A DNA stretch of 64,000 nt from CAWGCA01 sp963820955. Lineage in GTDB: Bacteria > Pseudomonadota > Gammaproteobacteria > Chromatiales > Chromatiaceae. The stretch lies in contig CAWGCA010000034.1 in NCBI GenBank assembly GCA_963820955.1, positions 1-64,000 of the forward strand, read 5' to 3'. Below the pieces are notes generated by a model. It was not told where the DNA came from, made no database searches, and was given only the letters and a program-made list of their open reading frames with translations. The position numbers and the translations under genes are program-made. Shown one piece after another: positions 8,678-17,753 of the stretch (position 1 is its first letter; each line of letters opens with the position of its first letter).

Positions 8678-9517
8678 ATGATTCCATCTATCCCCCAACC
8701 GCGCCTCTTCACCTGGGTCTACTTCGTCTATGTCCTGTTGTTCTTCGTCTATCTGGCGGCACCGCTGGTGGTGGTCGGAGTGTTCGCCTTCAACGACTCA
8801 ATGTTTCCCTCACTCCCCTGGAACGGATTCACTCTGGACTGGTTCACCGGCAAACGTGGCATATTCAACGACAGCGCCCTGCTGGAGAGTATCGGCATCT
8901 CCCTGCTGGTTGCCCTTTGGGTTACCCTGTTATCGTTGCTGGTGGCCACCAGCAACGCATTTCTGTTCGAGCGCGAGCAGTTTCCTCTGAAAAATTTTCT
9001 CTACCTCCTGATGTTGACACCGTTGGTAATCCCGGGAGTAATCCTCGGCATCTCCATACTGGTGTTCTCCAACACCCTGGCCAACGGCATGGAAGAGCTT
9101 TTCAACCTTGAAGTGGAAACCCTGCGCCCGGGACTGGTGCTGGTGGTGCTGGGTCAGTTCGCCTTCATCACAACCATCGCGACGCTGATTATCTCCGCGC
9201 GCCTGCGGAAGTTCGACCGCTCCCTGGAAGATGCGGCACGCAACCTGGGGGCGACCCGATTCACTGCCATACGCACTGTCACCCTGCCCTATCTCCGACC
9301 TGCCCTGCTGGGGGCCGGGATCGTCTCCTTCCTGATGTCGTTCGAAAACTTTAACACCACGCTGATGCTGGTAGGTTCGGATTCTCCCCTCACCATCACA
9401 ATGTTCAACCGCCTGCGGGAAGGCTCGACCCCGGCGCTGAATGCGGTCTCTCTGCTGCTGATGCTGGTCTCCGGTGCGCTGGCATTGATCAGTGTGTTCG
9501 TGCAGCGCGGTAAATGA
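8678..9517 (+). CDS. ABC transporter permease, PotC-like
   Basis: The second permease of the importer, 279 residues, starts 5 bp after the first. It has an N-terminal membrane segment (VYFVYVLLFFVYLAAPLVVV) and the EAA loop LEDAARNLGATRFTAIRTVT. Together with the PotB-like protein it forms the translocation channel. The stop at 9515-9517 lies one base before the ATG of the GDPD gene, a coupling that suggests the hydrolase belongs to the same transcriptional and functional unit. Confidence 0.92.
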   Translation: MIPSIPQPRLFTWVYFVYVLLFFVYLAAPLVVVGVFAFNDSMFPSLPWNGFTLDWFTGKRGIFNDSALLESIGISLLVALWVTLLSLLVATSNAFLFEREQFPLKNFLYLLMLTPLVIPGVILGISILVFSNTLANGMEELFNLEVETLRPGLVLVVLGQFAFITTIATLIISARLRKFDRSLEDAARNLGATRFTAIRTVTLPYLRPALLGAGIVSFLMSFENFNTTLMLVGSDSPLTITMFNRLREGSTPALNAVSLLLMLVSGALALISVFVQRGK

Positions 9518-9518
9518 A

Positions 9519-10289
9519 ATGACGTCGAAAACCAAACCCTGGCTGATAGCGCATCGAGGCTACCCGAACCGCTACCCGGAGAACAGCCTGGCCGGATTCC
9601 GCGCCGCGGTCGATGCGGGGGCACGTTTGCTTGAACTGGATGTTCAGATCAGCACAGATGGCGTTCCGGTTGTGCATCATGACCAGGACCTGCAGCGCAG
9701 TTGCGCGGTTGCGGGCTCTCTGCTGGAAACCGATCTATCGGCACTACGCTCCCTGAGCGCTCACTTTCCCGGTCGCTTTGCCGAACGTTATACGGGCACC
9801 CCCATCCTCACTCTGGAAGAGTTCGCCGGACAACTCTGCGCCTGGCGCGAAATACAGGCCTTTGTCGAGATTAAACTCCAGAGCATCATTCACCATGGCA
9901 TGCGCAGGACGGTGGATACCGTGCTCCATGCCCTGGGAGCCGCGCTGGAACAGTGCATATTGATCTCCTTTCACACCGACTGCCTGGTCTATGCCCGGGC
10001 GCGTTCCGGCATACCTATCGGTTGGATAACGAAAAAGTGGGATGAGATGGATCAGCGACAGGCCCTTGCCCTGCAACCCGAGTTTCAATTCGCTCACGCG
10101 GATATCGTCCGCTACGCAACCCACGCCATCCGACACCACAGCAACCGTTGGGCCGTTTTTGTAGTTAACGATCCACTCCAGGCAGCCCACTACCGCAGCC
10201 TGGGAGTAGATCTGGTGGAAACCGATGCCATCGGCGAGATGCTCAGCTCTGACCAGTCTGCCCACACAGCAACTAATCCGATGTCATGA
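9519..10289 (+). CDS. Glycerophosphodiester phosphodiesterase (GDPD, UgpQ-like)
   Basis: GDPD hydrolyses glycerophosphodiesters (for example glycerophosphocholine) to glycerol-3-phosphate and an alcohol. The 256-residue product has no signal peptide, so it should be cytoplasmic like UgpQ. Catalytic and metal motifs are visible: IAHRGYPNRYPENS at the N-terminus, ELDVQISTDGVPVVHHD with the second His, and FVEIKL further on. ATG at 9519 is chosen over an in-frame ATG at 9492 that lies inside the permease gene. The one-base spacing to the ABC permease gene suggests that the importer brings in a phosphodiester or its headgroup. The released glycerol-3-phosphate could feed GlpD at 50 kb. Confidence 0.92.
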   Translation: MTSKTKPWLIAHRGYPNRYPENSLAGFRAAVDAGARLLELDVQISTDGVPVVHHDQDLQRSCAVAGSLLETDLSALRSLSAHFPGRFAERYTGTPILTLEEFAGQLCAWREIQAFVEIKLQSIIHHGMRRTVDTVLHALGAALEQCILISFHTDCLVYARARSGIPIGWITKKWDEMDQRQALALQPEFQFAHADIVRYATHAIRHHSNRWAVFVVNDPLQAAHYRSLGVDLVETDAIGEMLSSDQSAHTATNPMS

Positions 10290-10391
10290 AGCGGAACCAG
10301 ATCAGTCCACCCCCAGTCTGCGAGGTTGATCCTTCGAGGCCGCTATGTAAACATCCGGTCCCGCCCCTTCGGTTAGACGCAGAGACGCACC

Positions 10392-11039
10392 ATGAGCGAA
10401 CAGCCTCCTGATTTATTCCCGACAGAGATCAATCTGCACAGCAAGTCCCGACTGCTGATCGTCGTCTTCTCTGACGGACGGCGGTTTGAGCTTCCCTGTG
10501 AGTACCTGCGTGTGTTCTCCCGGGCAAAAGAAGTCCGCACCCTGGACACCCCGGTCACCGGTAAGGAGGATGTGAATATCACCCGGATCGAACCCCAGGG
10601 CCAGTACGCGGTGCGACTGGAGTTTGACGACGGACACGACACCGGCATCTACTCCTGGGACACCCTCTATGAACTGGGTGAGAGGCATGAGGAAAACTGG
10701 CGGGATTACCTGGAAAAACTCAATGAAATTGGCTATCAGCGAAAGACAGGTCCAACGGGCGACGCCAGCCCGCGCAGGATCAAACTGCTCTATTTCACCT
10801 ACCTGGTAAAAAAGCTCCGCAAGGAGTCAGAAGAGGTCGAAATCCCAGCCTCGGTAATAGACGTCAACACCTTGTTGGAGTGGTTGCGTAAACGGCAACG
10901 GGACAACGCCCATCTGTTGCAGGAGGGCAGCATCCAATTGACAGTGAATAAACAGTTCTCCGAGCCATTCACACGCATCGACGATGGAGACGAGGTGGCA
11001 TTGATCCCCACATCCCCCATCGCCCCCGTTGCGGAATAG
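10392..11039 (+). CDS. DUF971 (GBBH-N-like) domain fused to a MoaD/ThiS-like domain
   Basis: The N-terminal half (about residues 8-105; PTEINLHSKSRLLIVVFSDG, FELPCEYLRVFS, GHDTGIYSWDTLYELG) matches the DUF971 / gamma-butyrobetaine-hydroxylase N-terminal-like fold. The C-terminal half (about 125-210; IKLLYFTYLVKKLRKESEEV, SVIDVNTLLEWL, LTVNKQFSEPFTRIDDGDEV, ALIPT) looks like a MoaD/ThiS ubiquitin-like fold. However it ends PTSPIAPVAE and lacks the terminal Gly-Gly needed for thiocarboxylation. DUF971 proteins have been linked to iron-sulfur cluster or cofactor work, but the role here is unknown. The spacing of 102 bp from GDPD allows its own promoter. A hairpin follows. Confidence 0.75.
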   Translation: MSEQPPDLFPTEINLHSKSRLLIVVFSDGRRFELPCEYLRVFSRAKEVRTLDTPVTGKEDVNITRIEPQGQYAVRLEFDDGHDTGIYSWDTLYELGERHEENWRDYLEKLNEIGYQRKTGPTGDASPRRIKLLYFTYLVKKLRKESEEVEIPASVIDVNTLLEWLRKRQRDNAHLLQEGSIQLTVNKQFSEPFTRIDDGDEVALIPTSPIAPVAE

Positions 11040-11046
11040 TCGAACG

Positions 11047-11063
11047 CCGCCGAGCGGCGGTTT
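11047..11063 (+). terminator. GC-rich hairpin with short T run after the DUF971-MoaD gene
   Basis: The stem CCGCC/GGCGG (11047-11051 and 11056-11060) with loop GAGC is followed by TTT. It lies between two convergent genes. The T run is short, so termination strength is uncertain. Confidence 0.5.
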
Positions 11064-11087
11064 CTGCTGATAAACCGATTGGGTGCA

Positions 11088-11705
11088 CTAGCGTTTTGCA
11101 ATCCCGGCAGCGATCGCCATCTTCACCAACTCAGCCAGGGAAGCGGCCTGCATCTTTTCCATCACCCGCGCCCGGTGGGCCTCCACCGTCTTTGCACTGA
11201 CCCCCAGTGTCAGCGCAATCTCCTTGTTGGCCCGGCCGTTGGTCACCATCTCCATCACCTCGTGCTCCCGTGGCGTCAGATGGGCCAATCGCGCTGCGAT
11301 TTCTGCCCGCTCGGCCTGAGTGGCACGCTGCTCGACATCCAGGGTCAAGGCATTACGGATGCTCTCAAGCAACAGTTCATCGTTGAAGGGTTTTTCGATG
11401 AAATCCACCGCCCCCGCCTTCATTGCCCGCACTGCCATCGGAACATCGCCATGGCCTGTGATAATAATGACCGGTATCTTGATCTGTTGCGCCACGAAGG
11501 TTTCCTGCAGCTCAAGCCCGCTCATCCCCGGCATCCGAACATCCAGCAACAGGCAGCCCGCCCGCCCGGGATAATAGTTGTGGATAAACTCATCTGCCGA
11601 GGCATATATTTCCACGTTCATCCCCACTGACTCTATCAGCCACTGGAGGGAGTTTCTCATCGCCTGGTCATCATCGACCACGAATACGGTAGGTTGATTG
11701 CTCAT
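11088..11705 (-). CDS. FixJ-family response regulator
   Basis: The 205-residue regulator has an N-terminal receiver domain with acidic pocket VVDDDQAM, phosphorylation Asp in LLLDVRMPGMSG and Lys in FIEKPF. A C-terminal LuxR-type helix-turn-helix follows (LTPREHEVMEMVTNG, NKEIALTLGVSAKTVEAH). It is the probable target of the adjacent sensor kinase: its start overlaps the kinase stop by 4 bp (ATGA). Whether it controls the importer/GDPD genes downstream or unrelated genes is not shown by the sequence. Confidence 0.93.
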   Translation of the reverse strand: MSNQPTVFVVDDDQAMRNSLQWLIESVGMNVEIYASADEFIHNYYPGRAGCLLLDVRMPGMSGLELQETFVAQQIKIPVIIITGHGDVPMAVRAMKAGAVDFIEKPFNDELLLESIRNALTLDVEQRATQAERAEIAARLAHLTPREHEVMEMVTNGRANKEIALTLGVSAKTVEAHRARVMEKMQAASLAELVKMAIAAGIAKR

Positions 11706-14269
11706 ATCGCTGCTTTTTCCTCCAACGCCGAATAGCTTGGCAAGACCAGGGTGAACAGGCTTCCCCCTTCTGCCACCGACCTGGCTTCGATTTTACCATT
11801 GTGATCCTCCGCAATGGTCTGGCTGATAACCAGTCCCATACCCATCCCGCTCTCCTTAGTGGTAAAAAACGGCTCGAACAGGTGGGTTACCACTTCCGGC
11901 TCTATCCCCGGACCAGAATCCTGCACCTCCGTTATCACCTGACCGTCCTGCCGGCGGCTGGTGCGCACCACCAGCGCGCGGGCATCTTCGGGAACGTCCA
12001 GCAGTGCATCCAGGGCATTGCGAACCAAGTTGAGCAATACCTGTTCGATCTGAACCACATCGACCCGCACCGGCAGTTCTCCCAACGACAGCTCCTGCAC
12101 GATCACGACCGCGGTTTTTCGTGCCTCGAATTCGACAAAGGAGCATACCTCCTGCACCAGTTCATTAAGATTTGCCACCCGGCGCAAAGGCGGCTGTTTT
12201 ACCACCAGACCGCGGAGACTCCGGATGATTTCTCCGGCCCGGCCCGCTTGACTGTTTATCTGACCCAGGGCGTAGAGGAGACCACTCGTATCCTGTTCAT
12301 CGGACCGCAACCGACGGACGCAACCGTTGGCGAAATTGGCGATGGCAGCAAGCGGTTGGTTCAACTCGTGGGCGAGTCCAGTGGCCATCTCGCCCATGGT
12401 GCTCACGCGGCAGACATGCACCAGTTCCTGCTGATGCTCCCTGGCCTGCCGCTCTGCCGCCCTTACCGCTGTGATTTCGCGGCCATAGATATTGACATAG
12501 TCCAAGTCCAGCACCGGTGTGACCAGCAACGAGTAAATACGGCCATCACAAGTTACCTCCGTTTCCCAGTCCCTGCCCAGATCGAATACCTCCCGCATAC
12601 GGTTGCGCCAATAAAGCGGCAACGTCTGCCCCTGTTCACATCCCCAGTAATCGAGTAGCAGGGCACTCGCCGTATTTGCGTAGATGATCACCCCCCTGCG
12701 ATTGACCCGCAATACCGGGCTCGGGCTTTCCGAGGGAAACTTCGCCAGACTGCTGATTTCCTGCTCGGCACGTTTGCGATTAGAAATATCATGCACATAG
12801 ACGGTAAAAAGCAGCTGCTGCTTCAACAGGATGGGCTTGATTGCCAGCTCGACGGGAAACAGGGAGCGATCTGCTCGAAGCGCCTCCATCTCTTCGCGTG
12901 CATCCATCTCCGGCATCTGCTGTTTGTCATCGAACTGACTCAACATCTGCTGAAACCTGCCACGACTTTGCAGCGCAATGATCAGTTTGGAAAAGTCTTT
13001 TCCTATCACGTCCTTTCGTCGGTAGCCGAACATCCGCTCAGCGGTGGAATTAAATTCAATGATCCGTTCACCTTCGTCAATGGTAATGATGGAGTCCAGG
13101 GCTGCTTCCATGATCGTCTGTTTCAGCGCCTCGGATTCCTGCATCTCAGATTCGTGCTGTTGTCTCATCTCCTCCCGGGACTTCAGGACCTGCCGCATAA
13201 ACTCCCTGATCCACTCCTCCAGAACAATAATCTGATTCCCCCCTTCTATGACTGGCTGCTTCCGGCCAAGCGCACGGCGTGAAAACCGCGACATGCGGCG
13301 CAGTATCCGATTCAATCGTTCCGACAACAGATAGAACACCAGCGTAAACACGGTGATAAAGGTAACCGCCGCTACCACACGCTGCTGTTTCTCAACGGCC
13401 GCCACCCGGGTTCGAGTGGCTTCCACACTGGCCCTGGGCACCAGGGTGGCAAACTGCATATTCAGGTCAGACCCCTCTTGATTGGAAAAGGCCTGTGCCG
13501 TTACTAAATAGTCCTCGGCAATCCGCCCCGCGCCGGAGCCATCGGGAACCCGCTGAGGATCACTACTGGAAAGAAATCGCAGTTCATCGGCATCCAACAG
13601 GCTGACCACCACACCGTTGGCGGATATCCCCTGTTGCGATGCATCGAGGAACTCACCGTCAACCGGAACCACCAGCATAAGATAGCCCATGCTGGCACCG
13701 GTCGCGTCCTCCACCAAGTCTGATGTCAGAAGAACGGGTTTGTCATCCAGCGTAGTCAAAAAGGCCTGGGCCTGACTCTCGGCCAGGAAGAACTCATCAA
13801 CCTCCATCAGTTCCGGAGGAAGCAGCTTGTTTCCGACATGATAGATCTCGCGGGTTCTCCCTTCACGATCCATCAACAGGATGTGGCTGGGCCGGACCAA
13901 TGCCCCCCAGAGTGTGGCGGTGGGCAGCCAGGGGGGATTCTGAAAATAGTCCAGAGGCGGACTTTGGTCACTGTCGTACCAGTAAACGGGCTCCAGGTAG
14001 TTGGCCAGACGCCTATGATTGGCCAGCAGACGCGTCGTCGAAGTGTGCGCCGCCACGTAGTTGTCGAACCGGATCAGTGTCTCACGGGCCTGCTGCCTAA
14101 GCCTGGTATCGAGCTCTTGTGAAAAAATGTCCCGCAGCGCCTGTGGTTGCACCTGTTCCAGTACCAGCCACACGATCACGCCGCAGCCAAGGCCGATAAG
14201 AATCGACAGCAGCGGGATGGAGATATGCCGCCAAGGATTCACCGACCTTGATCTAAACAGATTCGACAT
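11702..14269 (-). CDS. Membrane PAS sensor histidine kinase, FixL/DctB-like
   Basis: This 855-residue kinase has a first membrane segment at about 16-37, a periplasmic sensor region of about 260 residues, and a second membrane segment near 295-318. One clear PAS domain (LDSIITIDEGERIIEFNS to YVHDISNRKRAEQEI, about 390-500) and a second PAS-like region follow. The HisKA box GLAHELNQPLAA carries the phosphorylated His near 630, and the HATPase domain has NLVRNALDALLD, DSGPGIEPEV and GMGMGLVIS. The periplasmic part suggests an external small-molecule signal. It lies first in a two-gene operon with the FixJ-like regulator. The ligand is unknown. Confidence 0.92.
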   Translation of the reverse strand: MSNLFRSRSVNPWRHISIPLLSILIGLGCGVIVWLVLEQVQPQALRDIFSQELDTRLRQQARETLIRFDNYVAAHTSTTRLLANHRRLANYLEPVYWYDSDQSPPLDYFQNPPWLPTATLWGALVRPSHILLMDREGRTREIYHVGNKLLPPELMEVDEFFLAESQAQAFLTTLDDKPVLLTSDLVEDATGASMGYLMLVVPVDGEFLDASQQGISANGVVVSLLDADELRFLSSSDPQRVPDGSGAGRIAEDYLVTAQAFSNQEGSDLNMQFATLVPRASVEATRTRVAAVEKQQRVVAAVTFITVFTLVFYLLSERLNRILRRMSRFSRRALGRKQPVIEGGNQIIVLEEWIREFMRQVLKSREEMRQQHESEMQESEALKQTIMEAALDSIITIDEGERIIEFNSTAERMFGYRRKDVIGKDFSKLIIALQSRGRFQQMLSQFDDKQQMPEMDAREEMEALRADRSLFPVELAIKPILLKQQLLFTVYVHDISNRKRAEQEISSLAKFPSESPSPVLRVNRRGVIIYANTASALLLDYWGCEQGQTLPLYWRNRMREVFDLGRDWETEVTCDGRIYSLLVTPVLDLDYVNIYGREITAVRAAERQAREHQQELVHVCRVSTMGEMATGLAHELNQPLAAIANFANGCVRRLRSDEQDTSGLLYALGQINSQAGRAGEIIRSLRGLVVKQPPLRRVANLNELVQEVCSFVEFEARKTAVVIVQELSLGELPVRVDVVQIEQVLLNLVRNALDALLDVPEDARALVVRTSRRQDGQVITEVQDSGPGIEPEVVTHLFEPFFTTKESGMGMGLVISQTIAEDHNGKIEARSVAEGGSLFTLVLPSYSALEEKAAI

Positions 14270-14467
14270 GACGATGGAAAGTCTCTATATCCGGAAAATC
14301 TGTACTGTCCCGGCACCCGACTGAGTTTCCGATCTGAGCGCATTGTTGCATCCGGATCAGAGCTGATTTCCCCGGTATTATGGATGGCATTGCCGCCAGC
14401 CGCCAGTTACTAATTAGGGCCTAAGGCAACCGGACGATAGAGACCAGGGACCCTGCTGGTTAGTGCT

Positions 14468-14616
14468 TTAAGGGTACTTCGAAAAACCTCTCAGATGGGA
14501 ATTTTGCGATACGGCGATCGAAAAGCGTGAATTCCGACCGGTTTCTATTTCGTGCGCTTGCGCGCATGAAAATAGAGGTTCACACCGGCAACTCGAACGT
14601 TTCGAGGTTATCTTAA
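14468..14616 (-). repeat. Dispersed intergenic element, copy 2 of 4
   Basis: This 149-bp copy is in the opposite orientation to copies 1 and 3. Its left end TTTAAGGGTACTTCGAAAAA matches the reverse complement of the right end of copy 1, and GATACGGCGATCGAAAAGCG, ATTTCGTGCGCTTGCGCGCA and CATGAAAATAGAGG continue the alignment. The right end CGTTTCGAGGTTATCTTAA is a diverged terminal repeat. It fills most of the 378-bp gap 14270-14647; I see nothing recognisable in 14270-14467. Confidence 0.68.
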
Positions 14617-14647
14617 CTAAGAAATCGGGAGAGACAGATAGTTGGTA

Positions 14648-14995
14648 TCAGGAAACGAACCGCAGAATCCGGTCTTTCGCCGCCGGCTTCCCATGCGGAT
14701 ATACCAATCGATGAAGTGTGTCGTGACATTCGGGATCCAACTCCTCGAACAGCAGCCCAACCCCTGATTCTTGCGTATGGACGACAATGGCTCCAATCCG
14801 CAGCGGGCGCCTGACCCCATCCAGCATCATCGCTAGGTTTACCATCGCATTTACCGGTAACTGCACGCACCCGGTATCCACGAACACCCCACCCATGCCT
14901 ATGTCCTGCGTACGACCACGCACCAACCCCAGGCCGCGGTAGTCAATCACCACGTCCAGGGTCAGCGACTTGCGTATAGAACAGCGATGCTCCAT
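14648..14995 (-). CDS. PilZ domain protein
   Basis: This 115-residue single-domain protein shows the PilZ c-di-GMP binding pattern: HRCSIRKSL (R-x3-R) at the N-terminus and a D/NxSxxG-like element as DIGMGGVFV, followed by beta strands ending in GVGLLFEEL. In the second motif the middle Ser is replaced by Gly-Met-Gly, so c-di-GMP affinity should be tested before it is assumed. It stands alone, divergent from the RDD gene across a 187-bp AT-rich spacer. Confidence 0.8.
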   Translation of the reverse strand: MEHRCSIRKSLTLDVVIDYRGLGLVRGRTQDIGMGGVFVDTGCVQLPVNAMVNLAMMLDGVRRPLRIGAIVVHTQESGVGLLFEELDPECHDTLHRLVYPHGKPAAKDRILRFVS

Positions 14996-15182
14996 AACCT
15001 CGATTCTCCTTTGGTGCCTGGAAAAACCAGGAAAGGCGTCCCGCCCGTTCGTTTACCACAAGACCACAAAAGATTTATTTATTTTTTTAGTGTTCTTAAT
15101 TCTGGTTGCTTCTGGAAATAAAAGAAACCCGGGTGATTGCGCTGTACACTAGGGGTTTTCCCGGGATTGGAGGTGAAAATAG

Positions 15183-15671
15183 ATGAAAAACAACGCTCCA
15201 ATCGATGTCGATTTAACCAGGGCTCCCAGCTTATGGCGCAGGCTGGCGGCCATTCTTTATGACAGTCTGCTCGTCACCGGATTGTTGTTCCTGGCCATGG
15301 CCCTAGCGGTCGTGGGACTGGGCTCGGTCCAGGGATGGGACCAATTCAATCCCGCAGAATTGCGTCACAATCCTTTCTATATTGCCTACTTGCTATCAGT
15401 ACCTCTGGTTTTTTTTGTCGGGTTCTGGCGCCGGGGAGGGCAAACCCTCGGCATGCGCAGCTGGCATATCCGGGTGGTAACCTCCGATGGCAGCCCGGTC
15501 TTCTTGACAGTTGCCCTGTTGCGCTTCCTGACCGCCCTGCTCTCCTGGGCGGCATTGGGTCTCGGATTCCTATGGGTGCTGGTGGATCGCGAACAACTGG
15601 CCTGGCACGATCGCCTGTCCGGCACGCGCCTGGTGATGGTGCGCAAGACCAGTTCACGATCCGGGCGATAG
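15183..15671 (+). CDS. RDD family membrane protein
   Basis: The 162-residue protein carries the RDD signature near the start (APSLWRRLAAILYDSLLV, with conserved Arg and Asp), three or four hydrophobic segments, and the second conserved block GMRSWHIRVV and RLVMVRK at the end. RDD proteins are small integral membrane proteins, some linked to Na+/H+ exchange or osmolyte response, but most are uncharacterised. It is followed after 151 bp by pepA. A GGAGG-type site lies just before the ATG. Confidence 0.85.
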   Translation: MKNNAPIDVDLTRAPSLWRRLAAILYDSLLVTGLLFLAMALAVVGLGSVQGWDQFNPAELRHNPFYIAYLLSVPLVFFVGFWRRGGQTLGMRSWHIRVVTSDGSPVFLTVALLRFLTALLSWAALGLGFLWVLVDREQLAWHDRLSGTRLVMVRKTSSRSGR

Positions 15672-15822
15672 CCCCTGCGAAAAGCCTGGCGCAGCTCCCT
15701 GAGCCTCTGGCAAACGCCGAAAGTTCTTGTAGACTATGGGCGATTCCGTCCAGGTTCGATCGCTATTGATATCTGTCGGCGAACGGCATCTGAATAATCT
15801 ATAACAAAACCCAGGAGCAGCT

Positions 15823-17325
15823 ATGGATTACCTTCTGAAATCGGGCAACCCGGCAAATCTGCGCACCGGCTGCCTGGTGGTCGGTGTTTTCGAAAAACGC
15901 CGGCTGACCGACCCGGCCGCGGTGGTGGACAAAGCCAGCAGAGGCGCCCTCACCCGCATCCTGAAAAAGGGTGATTTCGAGGGAACGGCCGGGCAGTCCC
16001 TGCTGCTGTACGATCTTCCAAATACCCAATGCGAACGGCTTCTGCTGATCGGCCTGGGGCCGGAAAAGGGGTTCAACCTTGAGGCCTACCGCAAGGCAGT
16101 GGCCGGCATGGCCAGCCTCTTAAACGAGGCTCATCCACTGGAGGCCATCTCCACCCTCACCGTGCTGGAGCCTGAAAAGGGAGACCTGTACCGGGTGCTG
16201 CGGGAGACTGTGATCACCACTGAACAGAGCCTTTACCGTTTCGATCAGTGTAAGAGCCAGGTGCAACCCGTCAAAAGGCCACTGAAAAAACTGGGGCTAT
16301 TCGTCGGCAGCCGGCGGCACACGAAGGCAGCCGCTGACGCTATCAAACAAGGTAAGGCCATCGCCGCCGGCGTCGCCCTGGCCCGAGACCTGGCCAACCT
16401 GCCCGGCAATGTCTGCACCCCATCCTACCTTGCGGACCAGGCCCGATCCATGGGCCGAAAGTCCCGCAAAATGCGAACTCGAATACTGGAAGAAAAACAG
16501 ATGCAGGAGTTGGGCATGGGAGCCCTCCTGTCGGTGAGTCGGGGCAGCCGCCAGCCGGCCAAACTGATTCTGATGGAATACAGCGGGGGAAAAACCGGCA
16601 GCCAACCGGTGGTGCTGGTGGGGAAAGGCCTCACCTTCGATGCCGGTGGTATCTCGATCAAGCCTTCCGAGGCTATGGACGAGATGAAGTATGACATGTG
16701 CGGTGGTGCCAGCGTACTGGGAACCATGGCGGCCTGCGCAGAGCTGGAACTGCCCATCAACCTGATCGGTATCGTTCCTTCATCGGAAAACCTGCCAGAC
16801 GGGGATGCCAACAAACCGGGTGATATCGTCACCAGTATGTCGGGACAGACCATCGAAATACTCAACACGGACGCGGAGGGGCGGTTGATCCTATGTGACG
16901 CCCTCACTTACGCTGAGAGATACCAACCGGCGGCGGTGATCGATATCGCCACCCTGACGGGCGCCTGCATCGTCGCCCTCGGAGCGCATGCGTCAGGCCT
17001 ATTGAGCAACAACGATGAACTGGCGGAAGAGGTGCTGGCAGCGGGGGATCACAGCAACGACCGGGCCTGGCGCCTGCCACTGTGGGACGACTACCAGAGT
17101 CAGTTGGACAGCAATTTCGCCGATATGGCGAATATCGGCGGCAAGGGGGCAGGCACTATCACCGCCGCCTGTTTCCTCTCGCGCTACACCAAAAAGTACA
17201 AATGGGCGCACCTGGACATCGCGGGAACTGCCTGGAAGAGCGGCGCCCAGAAGGGGGCCACCGGGCGTCCGGTACCGCTGCTCACTCAGTTTCTGCTCAA
17301 GCGTTGCGGCATGGCCAGTAAATGA
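15823..17325 (+). CDS. pepA: Leucyl aminopeptidase PepA (M17)
   Basis: PepA is a hexameric, two-metal cytosolic aminopeptidase releasing N-terminal residues. In some bacteria it also binds DNA for recombination or transcription control. The 500-residue length matches the family. Metal-binding and catalytic motifs are present: VGKGLTFDAGGISIKPS, KYDMCGGASV and the signature NTDAEGRLILCDAL. AGGAG precedes the ATG at a good distance. It overlaps holC by 4 bp (ATGA), the usual pepA-holC arrangement in gammaproteobacteria. Confidence 0.97.
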   Translation: MDYLLKSGNPANLRTGCLVVGVFEKRRLTDPAAVVDKASRGALTRILKKGDFEGTAGQSLLLYDLPNTQCERLLLIGLGPEKGFNLEAYRKAVAGMASLLNEAHPLEAISTLTVLEPEKGDLYRVLRETVITTEQSLYRFDQCKSQVQPVKRPLKKLGLFVGSRRHTKAAADAIKQGKAIAAGVALARDLANLPGNVCTPSYLADQARSMGRKSRKMRTRILEEKQMQELGMGALLSVSRGSRQPAKLILMEYSGGKTGSQPVVLVGKGLTFDAGGISIKPSEAMDEMKYDMCGGASVLGTMAACAELELPINLIGIVPSSENLPDGDANKPGDIVTSMSGQTIEILNTDAEGRLILCDALTYAERYQPAAVIDIATLTGACIVALGAHASGLLSNNDELAEEVLAAGDHSNDRAWRLPLWDDYQSQLDSNFADMANIGGKGAGTITAACFLSRYTKKYKWAHLDIAGTAWKSGAQKGATGRPVPLLTQFLLKRCGMASK

Positions 17326-17753
17326 CACGAATCGACTTCTATATCCTGAGCGATCGGGCCTCCGGCGATCGCTACCACCTCTCCTGTCGGTTGGCGGAAA
17401 AGGCCTGGCAGCAAGGCCACCGGGTCTATCTCCATACCGGCTCAGAGCAGGAGGCCCAGCAGATGAACCGGCTGCTCTGGACCTTCCGGCAGGGGAGTTT
17501 CCTGCCCCATGCGCTAGTGGCCAGCGCCGACACCAGGCAAAATCCGATTCTCATCGGCCATGGGCCTGAAGCCGGGGAAGAACACGACGTACTGATCAAT
17601 CTGACCCACGAAACACCTCCCTTCTTCAGTCGTTTCCAGCGGGTGGCGGAACCCATTGACCGGGACCAGACGGTCCGCCAGGCCGGGCGTGAACGCTACC
17701 GTTTCTATCGCGACCGGGGATACCCCCTGCAGACCCACGACATCGACCGATGA
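17322..17753 (+). CDS. holC: DNA polymerase III chi subunit
   Basis: The chi subunit belongs to the clamp-loader complex and links it to single-stranded DNA-binding protein. The 143-residue product starts TRIDFYILSDRASGDRYHLS and contains LAEKAWQQGHRVYLHT and LWTFRQGSFLPHA, matching HolC. It overlaps pepA by 4 bp at the front and the next gene by 4 bp at the end, so the three are co-translated. Confidence 0.95.
   Translation: MTRIDFYILSDRASGDRYHLSCRLAEKAWQQGHRVYLHTGSEQEAQQMNRLLWTFRQGSFLPHALVASADTRQNPILIGHGPEAGEEHDVLINLTHETPPFFSRFQRVAEPIDRDQTVRQAGRERYRFYRDRGYPLQTHDIDR

Noticed and set aside
11801..12658. 285-residue plus-strand ORF
   Set aside because: It lies wholly antisense to the sensor kinase gene, whose motifs are clear; the translation has no family pattern.
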